64,000 bases of DNA from Serinus canaria (lineage: Eukaryota > Chordata > Aves > Passeriformes > Fringillidae): NCBI RefSeq assembly GCF_022539315.1, contig NC_066314.1:59443543-59507542 (forward strand), read 5' to 3'. This document shows positions 23,141 through 36,522 of this stretch, piece after piece; position 1 is the first letter of the stretch, and every line of letters begins with the position of its first letter. Under the pieces are notes generated by a model that ran no database searches, was not told where the DNA came from, and saw only the letters and a list, made by a program, of their open reading frames with translations. Position numbers and translations under genes: made by a program.

Positions 23141-23504
23141 AACCTGAATCAGAATGGGGTTGAGGATTCACCATGTTACCTGCAGCATGATCCAGTTAAA
23201 GTGTTGTAATGCAAACCCAAAGAGAAAGGACCATAACTTGCTTGTTGCTTTCTCAGTTTTTGCTCACACTGCAGGGTGCAGTGTGTCTCAGAGAGCAAAA
23301 GCTCTCTCTGATGCACATTTCAGTGTGGCCAGTGACACGGGATTCTGGAAGCAGAAGTCAGTGGGAAGCAGGGGGCAGGGCATCTGTGGAAAACTGCTTT
23401 CAGTTGAAACTAAGGTCTACAGGTCCCCTGTCTGGCCATCAACACAATCACCACCCTCTGCAGCTCCCTGTGCAGCCTCAAGGATTCTCCACACATTTCC
23501 CACA

Positions 23505-23775
23505 GACTGGGTCAGGGTGGAAGGGACCACAATGGATCATCCAGTCCAAGCTCCCTGTCCAAGCAGGATCAGCCCAGAGCACATGGCACAGGACTGTGAC
23601 CAGATGGTTCTCAAGTGTCTCCAGTGAAGGAGACTCCACAACCTCTCTGGGCAGCCCCTTCCAGCACAGAGCCACCCACACAGTAAAGTTCTTCCTCATT
23701 GTGGTGGTTCAAGGGGAGCTTCTTGGTAATCAGTGCCTGCCCCTTGCCTCTCCTGCTATTGCTCAGCACTGATCA
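23505..23775 (-). mobile_element. CR1 LINE 3' fragment
   Basis: Read on the plus strand this follows the reverse complement of CR1 in order: gggtcagggtggaagggacc, catccagtccaagctccctg, agcccagagcacatggcacaggactgtg, gtctccagtgaaggagactc, cacaacctctctgggcagcc, cagtaaagttcttcctca. The match weakens but continues through tgccccttgcctctcctgct and cagcactga. The 5' end of the element is truncated. Open frames of 157 and 187 codons crossing it (23154-23772) are explained by the repeat and are not genes. Confidence 0.88.
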
Positions 23776-24264
23776 TTGTTCTGGTTATCTCTTTGGTTTT
23801 CCACCCATTTTACCCAGTAAAAGTTTCACCAAAACCATATTTCCGCCTCTTAATTCATGGGAGATTTGCTTAAAGCTTTAAGACACACGTCATCTTCTGC
23901 TTCTCTCTCACCTACAAGCCTTGTAACCACATTGCAGAAGAAAATTACATTGGTTTGACACAATTTGTTCTTGACAATTCTATGAATAGTTTCCTATCAC
24001 TCATAAATCCCTATTTGACTGAATTTAAACTCTGCCTGCTTTACATAGAATCTCCCTCAAAATCCATTTTTCTTATTTCTTCCACTTCTGTTCCCTGACA
24101 CAGTATCAATCTAAATGTTTGGTTTGCACCAGAGTATCAGATCTCTGTTTCTTCAGAGAAGAGTGGTGCCTGCAGATCTGTTATTCACCATCCACTACAA
24201 CAAGGGGGACAAAATGAATCTACCAGCTTTGCTTAAGCAGCCTAACAAATAATCACTTCTTTGC

Positions 24265-24365
24265 AGACTGGCTGTGGAATTTCTTGCCAGTGGAAGTTGT
24301 GAAGGCAGACACAAACAAGGTCTACAAAAAAGGACTAGAAAAATTCACAGACGGTGGCTTTACAC
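24265..24365 (+). mobile_element. CR1 LINE fragment, diverged
   Basis: A segment reading gactggctgtggaatttctt, gccagtggaagttgtgaagg and ggactagaaaaattcacaga matches a CR1 block just upstream of the 3' UTR (usual form: tggaattccctgccacaggatgttgtg ... aaaaagggattagacaaattcatgg). The orientation is plus, opposite to the CR1 490 bp upstream, so the two are separate insertions. Confidence 0.5.
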
Positions 24366-27300
24366 ACAGAGAAGCAAAGCAATGAGGCAAATGATTGTTG
24401 GGAATACTGTCAGGAAGAAAAAAAATAGGTATTTGAACTTTGTCAATGAAAGGAAAGCATCTTTAACAAATCTGGTACAGCAGAAGTGCAAAGGGAAAAG
24501 AAGTGAGAAAAACTGCAATTCTCTTTTGCTTTTTGTCTTGTCTTCTTATTATAAAAACATACCTATGGTGTAACCATATTTCCACCTTACCTAAAAGCAG
24601 TGGCCATGTGGGGCTGAAAGCAGGGGCAGATATCCAGTGAAGGGAGGGGAACTGCTTCTGCTCAGGAGTCCAGGCTGTGGCTTTTGCACACATGGTGTGT
24701 CCATGCAGGCCGACCTGAAGTGCAGAGACCCCCATGCAGGGACCAGCAGCCTGTGGGCACCATGAGCCTGCTCTGGTGGGAGGAAACGCTGCTGAGAGGA
24801 ACCACAGCCCTCCACAACCACATCTTCAAATGCCTTTTTTTATTAGAAACACCTGTTCCCAATGGGCAGCTATTGGACACACCTGCTGAAGGTGCTCAAA
24901 CCAGTCTGCTCTGTCATTAATTTTCTGTGGGTTTCAGCTGGGACTCCTGTGTTTGCTGAGCTGCAGCAGGAGGTTCAGTACAGAACAAAGCCTAAAGCTG
25001 AAGAGTTACCCTCATTTCTAAATTGGTTGCATGCAGCATTCAGGCACCTCAATCTGTTAATTACTATGTCTGGAGAGCCTTGGCATACATATTCATCACC
25101 TGCAATTGTCATGCTGCCAGCTTTTGCAATTTTAATCACTAACTTCATGATATCTAGCATTTTTCTTGAAGTTGAATCCCTTACAATTGTTTGGTTTCCT
25201 GACAGTCTCAGTTTTGCTTCTTTTTAAAAAAAGAAAGTCTAAATTTAGGGGCCTGAGATTTCAAAGAAAAAAATGAAATGTCAATATCTGGGGGGAAAAC
25301 AAAGTTTTGGAGAAGAGTTATAAGAATAAATGGTCTCTAAAATCGAACTTCAAGAAAAGCAAAGTTCACTTTAAAAAAATAATTGGAGGCGTAAGATTAT
25401 AGAGGAAAGAAAAGAAGGTGGACTCTTGCAGTCAATATGGTAATTAATTACATAAGGTATTACAATAAATGGTGATCATATGGAGCAAGAAAGTTCTTGG
25501 AGAATGAACTTAGAGGAATTTATTCCCATTTGTAACAGAATCACCATTATTAAGAGCTTTCTGACTTCTGGAGCATCAGAGCTGGCTGACTGCAAAAACT
25601 ATGGATACATTTGCCAGCTGCCTATAAATTATAAGATTAGACAAATAGCTGGGAAAGAGCTTCAGAGAATACTTCATTGTGCTTTAGACCTTCCATGAAG
25701 CCTCTTTCACAATTTTGCTTCTGTAATTCAACACATCTTGTGTTTCAGCAGCAGCATGATGGTGATGATGCTCAGCAACTTCTATTAGTAGAGAGCAGCA
25801 AAGGAAACACCACTGTTTTACTGCTCATCATCTTTGCTGAGAGGAAGATAAAAAACACAGGCAAAGTTTAATAAGAAAAGATTTTTTTTTTCTCCTAAGT
25901 TCTCCTCTGTGTTGAAAAGAAAGTGCCATGGATCAAGGCAAAGGCATGTTTCAGTACTTCATTATCCTCACAAGTGTGTGACATTGCTGTAAGCACCCTC
26001 AGAGCAAAGCTGTGTCAAAGGGAGATGCAGATCAGCAGTGCAGGGCTGCTCCTTCATCCCATTCTCTGTTCCCCAGCTGGCTTTAGGGCACACTCTCCAA
26101 GGAGTGACCTCTTGGCTCTGTACTGCATCATCCTGCTATTCTTGTAGAAGGGAGTATGGATTTGAAACCAATCCTGGGTATCAAAGCAGCAGTTATGCTT
26201 CCTACTTTGGACCTCAGACCTTAGAAATTAGTTCAGACTAATTCTCAAGTTCTTGCAGTCAGAGACTTGGGAGCCAATTTCTTTTTAAAAACTCTCTCTC
26301 TAAGTGTTTATCAAAACTCCATGTCCATGATTTATTGATTTCAAAATCCTAAACAATTTCAATTCAGAGTTATGCAACCCAAATGCACATGTATTTTTCT
26401 GACCAATGAAGTTTGTTTGAAGAGATTAAAATTAATTATAAAATAACTGTCCAAGAGACAAAGAGTGTTTAGGGCATGCCACTGAGTTGAATCTAATTCA
26501 AGTCAACAATTGCCAGAAGCCAGAAGTGTCTGAGTTCCCTTTGACTGTTAGGACAAGCTTGTTGCTGGTTTATCCTCAACAAAAATACAGACACATCACA
26601 TAATCCTTCAGCTTTTTGGCATCCTCAGGAAAGAGGATGGCAACTCAATAGTCTCAAGGCAGTTTCCCACACTGTATTGAACTCATCTCTTCAGACAAAA
26701 AGAGAAGGGCATAACAAACACAGGTGTACTATTAAGTACTGACTTCAACAGCAAACAAACTCAGGGCATCCTTCTCCAGAAGTGTAAGGGCAAAATCATC
26801 CTAAAACATTATATCCTTTAGCTGCAGAGGAAGCTTTTTACAGAAAGGTAAGTAAACAAAGAAAATCTTAATTTATATCTTATTTCATTGGAGTTTGCCT
26901 TGCTTCTAGTTGTGTCATACCTGCCCAGCAGGAGGAGTCCTGAATTAATCAATCAATCAATGCAGCCCTACTCCACTATGAGCAACTTCAATTTAAATTA
27001 GACTTTTGTATGTCCATAATTTGTATTTAGTAATCAAGAGATACTTCTCCTGCTGCTGCTTGAAATATTTCAGAGAACTGCAGGAATCACTAATGTGTTT
27101 GGTTCTGTTCCATTTAGGTTAATCTGAGGTCTGCTGTTGACCTCTGTGGGTCCAACACTACCTTTAAGAATAATCCTAGTCATTATTAGTGCTGATGAGT
27201 ACAGCTCCCTCAATTGCTTCATTTCAGTAGTTTCTGTCAGCTTTACTTTTCCTGACTGGCATCTGAAACAGCAACTTATTTAAAGTGAGCTCTGAAAGTC

Positions 27301-28156
27301 CTGACTTTCTCCCAGCTCTTACTTATTTAATCATGAGGATAAAAATCAAAGACCTGTATCTAATTTTTCTCTTTCCGAAATTCCACAGTCACACTCATAA
27401 AGCTAAGGTCATAAAGGGATTCCTACACTCTTTAGTAGGATAACAACTCATTCCTCGCAGGAAATTTACGCAGTGCAGATCTGCAGTCCAGTCAGCAAAG
27501 TCTGCTGGGGGGAAGGAAACAAGGAAGTTTTGTGACTCTTCCCTGTGTGTGCAGCACAGCCCCCAGTGACATTCTGCTCATATGTGTGTCATGGCTTTGG
27601 TGGCAACAGCTTTTAAAATGGTCCACTGACAGTTTATTTGTCAGACTTCAGTGTTGTTCTATTTCTCCACTGAAAACAAGAGGCTCTGTCTTGTGCAGTC
27701 TCCTGTAGTCCCTTTTTCCATGTCCTGCATCCCAAAGGAATGAATCTTGGAAGTATCTCAGATCTCTGTAGAGAGGAGAAACTGGAATACCAATTTCTAA
27801 GTCAGAATATTCATCATAGCTGCAACAGCAAAAGCATTTCAGTCCTATCTTCCAAATAATTTTGCACTGCATCACTTTCTGGCCCCTGGGCATGGTCAGA
27901 CTTTGGCTGTATTTGAAGAAATGAGAGTGAAGCAGAATGGGGATGAGCATCCCCAACAACTTTCCTACTTCCCCTTCTGTCCAGGGAAGCTCAGGCAATT
28001 TTCATTGTCCCAGTGAGACAGCAAATAATGACCATCATAGAGAAAGCTAAATAACTTCAATGTAGTCTGATACCAAGGAAAAAAGAAAGAAACTCAGGCC
28101 ATTTATCATTTACCAGTGCAGAAGATGGTGTCACTCAGGCTGCTGCATAGGTGCTC
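24366..28156. other. Intergenic sequence
   Basis: No supported gene. Frames at 24463-25227 overlap on both strands without domains. A short (AATC)n run lies at 26943-26961. No LTR or LINE is recognised. Confidence 0.5.
26943..26961. repeat. (AATC)n microsatellite
   Basis: About four uninterrupted copies of aatc. Too short to be highly polymorphic. Confidence 0.75.
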
Positions 28157-28400
28157 TCAGCTCTGCCACAGGCTGGCTAAACCTCCCAGCTGAGAAGTCA
28201 GGAGATCTCCCAGCAGTGGCAGCTGGGTTGGGCTGTGTCCCTTCTGCCCTGCTGGAGGGTCAGGAGGATGAGCAAGGCTGGCTGGGGACTGGACAGGCTC
28301 AGAACTTGTGGCCATCAAAGCATGAACCCGACGGCTCCAACCAAGAAAACTCCAAAGAACTTTAATCAGACGACCTTCGATATTAGAGTAAAAATTTATC
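28157..28400. other. GC-richer block with clustered CpG
   Basis: Between 28329 and 28380 four CpG sites occur close together (cccgacgg, cagacgacc, ttcgat) in a window that otherwise has very few. A 112-codon minus frame (28157-28495) covers it without a known domain. It may be part of a young repeat not yet lost to CpG decay, or a hypomethylated regulatory site. No family is recognised. Confidence 0.3.
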
Positions 28401-28495
28401 CATGCTTTTCTTTTCCTTCTGAAGTAGAAAAGGTGTCCAAAAAGTGGTTTTCTCCTGATCTTTAAGAAAAGGAATCTTATTCCTGAGAAAACCAT

Positions 28496-30829
28496 TTTTC
28501 CTCTGTATTAGATGAATATTAATTTCCTGAGAAAATGGTAAGATTTTACTATTTCGTAAATAGTGCTAAATTATAGAAACCCCATCTCCAAGTTTGGGAC
28601 ATTCCCATCTCCTAGCTGATATTAAGTGTTTCTTCATCACTAATCCAGAGACACAACTGCAGCCTTTGATAACTTTAACTTGCAAGTCATTCTAGCAGTG
28701 CATGAAGTGTGAATATAATTACAGTCTCAGAATATTTGTATTTTATTGTACTGAAACTCTGTTCCACACACCTCCTTCAGATAAGATAGAAGTGTTTGAT
28801 GTGAATATGTCTTCAATTAACATTTCTGGAAGATAATGGAAGGCACTGATTGGAAAATCCTTATCAAGGTAAAAGTGTTTGAGAACTAAAGAAACAACGT
28901 GCCTGTCAGACCTCACCACAGCCTCAGCAACATCTATAATTGAAAAGGGGCTTCATAAAGTCCAGGTGAGCACTTCTTTAGCTGTAAAGTTCCACATTAA
29001 CAGATAAATATCTCTAATTATGCAAATACATAAATAAAAATGGCCATGTCATGCTCTGTTTGTAAGGAAAGTAAAGATGAAGATGGTTTATCCAGAGCCT
29101 GAGCGTTGGGTATCTCAGAGCAGGACACTGCAGGGTGTTGAAGATCATGCAGTGCTTACTGTGGTACATCAGAGCAGGCCAGGTGCAATTCCACCCATGT
29201 TGTCTGGAAGAACAGAAACCAAGAGTTTTCAAGTTTTTCTCCTGCAGCTGAGCTGCTTCACTCATGAGGGACAACAGGAAAGCAGCAGCCAGTGCCAGTG
29301 TGTGTACCTGCAGATAAGCAGTGGGCACAGACAGCCACCAGAGAGAAGGATTCCTGTGCAAACTGGGCACTTCAAGAGGAGCCTGCACATGCTGCCACCA
29401 GGGTTTGGTGTTGCTTTTCTGGGAATGAAGTGAATTGATTGGCAGTTTCCCACTAACAGTAAATAATGTTCCACCCTGAAGGCATTTAGAAGAACTTTCT
29501 CTGCTTGAGCAGTTGTTTGACAACTTGTGAAGCAGAAGGTGAGTTTACAGCCCAAAATGAGAATACCTGAAAACAAGCCAGCTTTAGGTCAGCTGGCTGA
29601 GGGACATTTACATTGCACAGAGACAGCACTGAGCAGTTCTACTGTGCTGATTCAGGAGGGAGTACCAAAGTTCAGGGCTCACCTTAGCAGGGCTTCTCAT
29701 GCTCACGTTTATGTCTTTAATATAAAATATGTTTAATCTGCTTAGAAATGAAAACTTGATTAAGAAATTATCAAGAATGGGAGACAGGGAAGAGAAGTTT
29801 TATTTCGTAGGGGAAGAGGTGATGGACTTAAGGAAGGTATAACCCCCAAAAGTACAAAGACATGGAAATCCAGATCTTGGAATGCATCTTGCTTTCCTCA
29901 GGAGAGCCATTCTACTCCACTGACATCCATGGAGAGGACTTTGCCAGCCCTCTGCTCTTCTTCCCAAAGACTGTGGGTGGCAAATCAGGTTCTACAACAG
30001 TGACACAAGCACTGAGGCTGTCTCTCAGAGTAAGCCCTTTGAAAAGATGTGGCAAACATGCTTTGCTACCAGACTGTAGTTCAGCACCTGGAAAAAATGG
30101 CCATGAAAGGTTACCCAGGGCTGCAAGGTAGAGAATGTTGCTAAAGGAAGGTTCTTTTGGCTTGGCCTGAAATTCAGAAAGATGGATTTCTAAATATACA
30201 TGTCACATATGTACTCACTGTAATCCAGAATATCAGGGATAAATTCTCCCCTGTGCTTCACCAGTCCTTTCCACATGACTAAAGAATATCCTTCTTGAAT
30301 AATTTATGCAGATGGCACATTTTTCCCCCAACATTTTTAATATATGGCTACATATGTACCACATGCTTGTGAAATCTGCAGAGGCCAGGAGGAGATGTGC
30401 CCTAAAGTCAGTGCAACAACATCCAGCTGGAATTTAAAACTGCAGTGGTCCAAACAGAGCCACACTTATGCATGGGGATTTTTGGTTTGTTTTGGTTTCC
30501 CAAATGTAGGCTTTGTAGAGTTCAGTTTAAAGAAAACCCTCCACATCCCCAACTTCTTTTGAGAGAATGACATAATTTTCAGTTTGCTCACATGCCCTCA
30601 CCCAGCACAGAGCCAGTTCTCACATCCCATGCACATCCCATCCAAACCAGCCCATTAGCGGCAGGGAATGTTTGCTCTCCCTCCTCTGTTCCAATATACC
30701 AAATATTCCTCTGAAGAGTGACTAGCAATGCTCTCAGTTGCTCCCAAATTGGTGCCATGAAGAATGCAGAAACAGTTTTATAATTTTTTTCTATTACAGA
30801 AAGATTAAAATGGAGCCTGATAAAGATGG
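28496..30829. other. Intergenic sequence
   Basis: No gene or element recognised. The 169-codon minus frame at 29014-29523 and the 118-codon plus frame at 29077-29433 overlap antisense, and neither has a domain. Confidence 0.5.
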
Positions 30830-31290
30830 CTCTTTTTTGGCACTGTGATCCTGGAACGTATTACTGTTAGATAATTAGACTATAAGTCTCCTCACAGCAA
30901 GTCTCCTGGCTTTGCAGCCACCTGGATTGTTTGCTAAGCACCCAGAACACTATTCATGCTTTAAGAACTAATTCATTATCATGAGTCAATTAGCAGTACC
31001 CTAGCCACACTAATGGGTAGACTGGATCATCAAGCAAACCTATTCAGAAACTTTATAAATAATATTCTTCCTGGAGTTAGCATAATATTATCTTACAAGC
31101 TTTTAATCTTGGTTTCCTTTCTAAGTTTACTTTAGCATGAAAAACAGGCATTCAATCTCTGGCTGTTTTGTGAATTCATTGTTTATTTCAATTTTTTCTG
31201 TACCTATGTTACAACTTTAGCTGCTTGAGCTGCCTGCTAATGTTTGTCCCTGACTTGATTCTTCAAAGCTAAACACTAATGATCAACAGA
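30830..31290. other. Candidate conserved noncoding element
   Basis: This is unique sequence with regularly spaced developmental-factor-like words (agataattagac, attcattatcatgagtcaat, ataaataatattc, ctgctaatgtttgtccctg) and no repeat or coding signature. The stretch stands out by eye as the least repeat-like in the window. Function is unproven. Confidence 0.25.
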
Positions 31291-31488
31291 AAATAACAAA
31301 AGAAATGCCATTCAGCATGAACTTTTAGTAAAAAAATAACATTTTCCAGGATTTATGAAATGTTTGGAAATATTCCCCTGACCTTCCTACAACTCTCATG
31401 ATTCTGGGTCAACTGCAGTCAATATGGCCTGAAAATAAATAATCTATGTGTTCTTTAATTTCAGGTATTAGTAAAATATCTTTGGTGG

Positions 31489-31506
31489 TTTTTTTTTTTT
31501 TTTTTT
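31489..31506. repeat. Poly(T) run, 18 bp
   Basis: Eighteen T after ggtgg. Simple homopolymer. Confidence 0.85.
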
Positions 31507-33237
31507 AATACAGTTGGATGAAAAAAATCATCAGTGGAAGAAATCACCCAGAACAACCTGATCAGAGAACTGAGCAAGCCAACCTGAGAAGCACAGCATG
31601 AATAAATGTGGTGCCATATTTCATTGTCTCCTCAGAGAAAAACAAAACATTTGCTCTAAATTTTAACAGATATACCTGCTTCTCAAACTGCTAGCTTGAC
31701 TCAATGACTGGAACCAGGCAAATAAAGAGCAGGGATTCTGCAATGAACTCACTCCAAAGTTATGTCTCCTGTGAGGGATTTAGTTGGGGAGGAGGGTTCT
31801 GCTTTGTTTGTCTCTGGAAGAGAATATTCTGAGCAGCAGTTGTTGATTTAGAGGGCACAATTCTGCTGCATAGCCATTGAAGGTTCTTAATCATAAGGGG
31901 GTTTTTATCTTAGTTAGAAGAATTGCACTAACAATAGAAATGACAAAACTGGTCTCTACAAAAGGATGCTTAGAGCTGTAGGCTGCTGTTTTCTGAGCAG
32001 AGATAGGCAGCAAAGAGAAAATAGAATGTGCTTCTAAGCAGTTGGCTGGTGCCTGTTTTGTATAGTTCAGTCAGAGCTGGTACATCTTTGCTTGAGGAGC
32101 CCCTTCTGATGCAGCATTTCTGCATTCCCCGTGGGGATACATCACAAGCATTGCATCTCTAGGGGACAGAATGAATTCTAATCAGAGAAAAATCTGCCAG
32201 CAGGATATCAGTAGGAGAATTTACTCAGGAAACAAAATAGTGAATGAACTCACTTCTAACCATGGGGACAAGGACATTTCATTATCACAGCCCTTTGCCT
32301 CCCTGCTATTCAATCCCAAAGCCAGCAGGGCAACCCTTCTAGAGGAGGCTAGAGGGCTTCTTCCTACCAGTAAAGCCCCCTTTTAGACCATGATGAAAAA
32401 TACATGCCAGGTTTAGAAACTACTTGTTTGCTTCCCCTGAACATCACAAAAATTCAATCCAGCAAAAGGTACTTTGTCACAGTCCTCAGGGCATTTGTGA
32501 CAGATTTGCTTTGGAAATCCCCTTTTGAAAGGACCCAACTTTGCAGGTTTCCTGTAAGCCTCTGATCCAAAGGGCCTGCCATAAAGGCAGACACCATAAT
32601 TTCTATCCTATAGCCTCATTTTTACCAGAGAGAGAATGTTGCATGGGATGTCCAGTCTCTCACACATTGGCCTTGTTTTCAGTTAATGTCTGGCAGACAG
32701 TCCAGGATCCACTGGGATGCAGAGGGAATTTCAGGGTATTTTTTCAATTAGGCTGCAGAGCACAGTGAGGCTCTGAACACACAAGGCTCTCTGTGTGTGT
32801 AATCTTAGCTTAAGCAGTTGACAGTGCATCTATTTACTCAGCCAAAGCAATTAGTGGCTTCCTTTGAAGATTGCCATGTGACCAGATCCTACTGGGCTGA
32901 ATCTCTCACTAGACAGGTGAAAACAAAGGCAGGTTGGGATCTCAACTACAGATTTTGAGAGGATATTTCAGGAAAATGGCAATGATTACAGAGGAGAGAA
33001 CAGTTCTTTTAAATCCAGGCAGAAGAATGACACAATGAGAAACATCAGGTGGTCATATAATCACTTTTGGATAGAAGATAACTGCAAGGATTTGGATTCT
33101 GTTTCTGGCTGCAGCATTGTGAAGATCCTTAGACTAGTAATTTCATTTATCTGACTTTCAATTTTATTCCATTTTTATTCTCTTCCCTGACACCTGTGGA
33201 TGACAAGAATTAGTGTAAGGCAAAGGCTAGAAGAGGC
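31507..33237. other. Intergenic sequence
   Basis: No gene or element recognised. Open frames are all under 80 codons. Confidence 0.5.
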
Positions 33238-33345
33238 AAAAAAAAAACCCACATAAAAAAAAACAACAACAACAACAACAAAAAAAACCCACAAAAATAA
33301 AAACCACACATACAAAAATAAAAAAAAAATAACAAACTAACAACA
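33238..33345. repeat. A-rich tract with (AAC)n
   Basis: About 108 bp of A-rich sequence contain an uninterrupted (AAC)n run at roughly 33262-33280 and repeated aaaaaacccaca words. Likely variable in length between individuals. Confidence 0.85.
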
Positions 33346-36300
33346 TTTAAAAATTTGCCAGCTAGTTCTCAAGAAACTCTTTCAGTAAGGCAGCTCAATG
33401 GTTTTGTGCTGGTTTTACCCCAACTGAAAGACTGGAGTGAGCAGAAATTGTGCATGGCCATACAGATATTTCCTTAGAGATAAACATTTAATCAACGGCC
33501 TATTCACACACAAAACCACCAGGTACCTTCCCAGGTATTTTACCTGATAGAAGAAATTATATGTGTGTTTTCACATAGCCATGGAAACCCCTCCAGGAGA
33601 ACTGAGATTTCTCAGGACAGAAGAGGCTCTGGCTAGCTGCTCTGAACTGGAGACTGGGGTACAGCAAACTTGAAACAATTTGGTTTTGTCACAGTGTAGG
33701 TTTGCCAGAACTGAAATTGCATGCTTATCTATCTTGCCTGCAAGTGCTTTTTTATCCATTGCCTTCCATACCTATGCAGAAAATAAATCTTAACATTGTC
33801 CCTGGTATCCATTATTTAATAGCATTTTACTGCTAAAGCTTATCCACTTGATTTCTCTATTTCCTCCCTGAAGCTTTTTTCTCCCACTTAAACCTTGCTG
33901 GGAGTCAAACTGACTATAAAGGAGGAATAATTTTATAGTCTAAAGCATTAAACTAAAATGGTAAGCTAAGTCAAAACCAATGCTACAGTATCTGTGCAAG
34001 AACCAGTACAAAGTATTTTGAGCTACTTCTAAGTCTTAGAAAAAGTTTCTAAGCACTTGTGAAAATCCAGGCCATTTTTAAAGAAATATAGAAGAATTTT
34101 GTCCAGAGCAAAGAACAAAAATAACCTTCCTTGCCATCTTTCTGCTATGACCTGAAACCAAACCAAGAACTGTTTTGGTTGCCAGAAAATCTGGGATCCT
34201 GTTAGATGTTGTATCCAAGTCAAGAGCCATGTCTCTGTTTTCTTTGGCTTTTGGGCAATTCCAAATATTGTCACTCCTGGTGCCCACTTCTATCTGATAT
34301 ATTGTTGCTCATTATGCACAAGAAAAGCATCTCTGTGACTTGCAATGTAAAGATGCTGCAGTTGCTGGTTGCTTCTTTCTTTTATTTTTGTCCTTGTTTA
34401 TGGATTCCTTACACTGCTTGATTTGCATGATGATGGTGTACTTATTTCTCAAACTAAGTATACTGGTCAAAATGCAAATCACAGGAATTTAGAAAATGCT
34501 GCTCCATAATTTAATGTTTCTGATGCTCATGCAAACAGAGTTATTTGGTTTTCTTTTCCCCAGAAGAATATTGCATGAACTCCACAAATAATGCATTCCA
34601 TGCTGCTGTTCTTTGTCCATAAATGGGAGTTCTGTCTTGTCTATTTACTGGTGAACTGGGAAGAAGAGGTGAAGAAACAGCTCCTAATGTGATCTTATGC
34701 AATATCTAGCATGTTATGTGACCAATATTTTTTGAGTTTTCTCAGGAACCTCAACTTGAAGTAATGTTTAATTATTTGTTGGTAATTGCTCATTTTCTTT
34801 CAATGCTCTTTGGTATTTCTTCTGAAAAAAAGAACAAACTCCCAGATCACACAGTGCTGGAGGAAACACTCTGACACGGTCACATATTTTCATTCATTTA
34901 GTCTCACAAAGTGTGTAATTGGGTAAATTGAAAGGATAGAGAGGAAAAAAAATTAAAGAACATCCTTAAATCAGGACTTTGGTTATAGAACCAATTTATA
35001 GTACACATTTGGGCATACTTAGATCTCAATAGCAAACTGAATTTCTATCTGATTTTATCTTGAGCTCTGTTATCAATTACTTATAATCAATATGTAAATT
35101 ACTTATAAACAATATGTAAAGAGGAAACACTTTTGCAATTATCTGTTGTCTCAGGCCTTTGTATAGTTAATAACACGGTGCAGTATAACTTTATACATCT
35201 CAGCTATGACATTCTTCTTACTTGATCTCAGCTCTCAGGCTCTTTATTTAAATAATAAACCCAAGAAAAAGAATGCTACTTAGTTGAAACTTGAAAATAA
35301 AGCAGAAGAGAAGGAATGAAAACAGAAGGCCTCAGAATCCACTGTTAGAGTATCAAATGTCTTTTTGGAGAAAAACACGTTGCATTTTTTTGTTTTCTCG
35401 TTTCCTTCAGGCTGGTGAGCAACAATGCAAATGAAGAAATTCCACAGGCAGGTATTCAGCTCATTTTAGAGAGAAGAACTCTTAGAAACAGGGTGATTGT
35501 CAATTTAAATGATCATACTGCTTCCATGAGCCCGTGGAGTCTCCATGTTTCAATGTCCCTGTGTTTTGATTACTGCTGTAAAAAGTACAATAAGACTTAT
35601 TATCCCCTGGGTATCTTCCCAGTTTCTAATTCCAAGTGAATGGTTTACATCCAGGAGCTTGATGTTTTACGTGTCTCTAAAAACACTGAGGTTTAACAAT
35701 ATTTATTATAGCAATTTTGGATGCTCTTTGCTTCACGGACTTATTCAGCCTTTCTGGTGTACTGTGAATCTCTTGGAATTAGTATTATTGCATGTCAGTA
35801 AGTTCCTTAGATGAATCCTGACAGACTGAGAAGTACTATATTAATTTTGTATTTTTATTTTGTTTGTTGATGCTGATGGCCCCAATATGACTCATTGTTT
35901 TCCCTGATGAATAATTTAAAAGAGGTAGAAAAGCAAATTTTTCTGGTATTTTCCTGAAGGCTCAAAAATCAATTCAGCAAATTTCAACCAGCTGGCAAAA
36001 GGAGGGAATCTAAAATGCTCAGTGTCTCCTCTGAAACACTGTAGCCCTGGTATGAAGCACCTGCCCTGTGCCTGGCATCTCTGTGGTTTCCTAACAACCT
36101 TTTAACTAAGAACCACATGTCTGAAGAAGAAACATGACCTGAAAGGATGCACCACCTCTTTTCCAAATATCTCCTCATCCAGACTGCTGACTGCAGGGCT
36201 CTGCAGCCACCAGCCTGACAGAGAGCCCTCCTCACTCCCTCCCCTAGAACAGGGAATTGTATATACCATTCAGTTTTAATTACCACATCTGAGTTTACAT

Positions 36301-36516
36301 TGACAGCACTATTCATTCATTTTCATTTGTTGTGCCACACCATTTCAGGAGACATCACAGTCACCAAGTTCTTGGGTCAGATGTTAATTTTTCTTAAGTG
36401 CACTTCACAAACCCCAGTGAATTGCTACAGCAAAAGTGCCAGAAATAGTCTATGACTGATAGATGAGCTTACATTTACAGATATGAGGTTTGAAATTTGA
36501 GGTTTGAAAGTGGGTG
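33346..36516. other. Intergenic sequence
   Basis: No gene or mobile element recognised. A 22-bp tandem duplication lies at 35076-35119. Small open frames lack domains. Confidence 0.5.
35076..35119. repeat. 22-bp tandem duplication
   Basis: The two copies, 35076-35097 and 35098-35119, differ at one base (ttataatcaa versus ttataaacaa). A local duplication, probably recent. Confidence 0.85.
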
Positions 36517-36522
36517 GGCTCC
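36517..36522. repeat. Target-site duplication, left copy
   Basis: ggctcc at 36517-36522 is repeated exactly at 36921-36926, bounding the solo LTR. Confidence 0.85.

Noticed and set aside
23209..23772. 187-codon plus frame
   Set aside because: Most of it is antisense to a CR1 element.
23699..23880. Apparent break in the CR1 at 23699 starting with TGTGGTGG, as an LTR insertion
   Set aside because: CR1-like order resumes through 23775 (tgccccttgcctctcctgct, cagcactga), so the stretch is a diverged part of the same CR1.
33238..33345. A-rich tract as the tail of a processed retrocopy
   Set aside because: No transcript-like sequence upstream and internal (AAC)n structure. Better as simple repeat.
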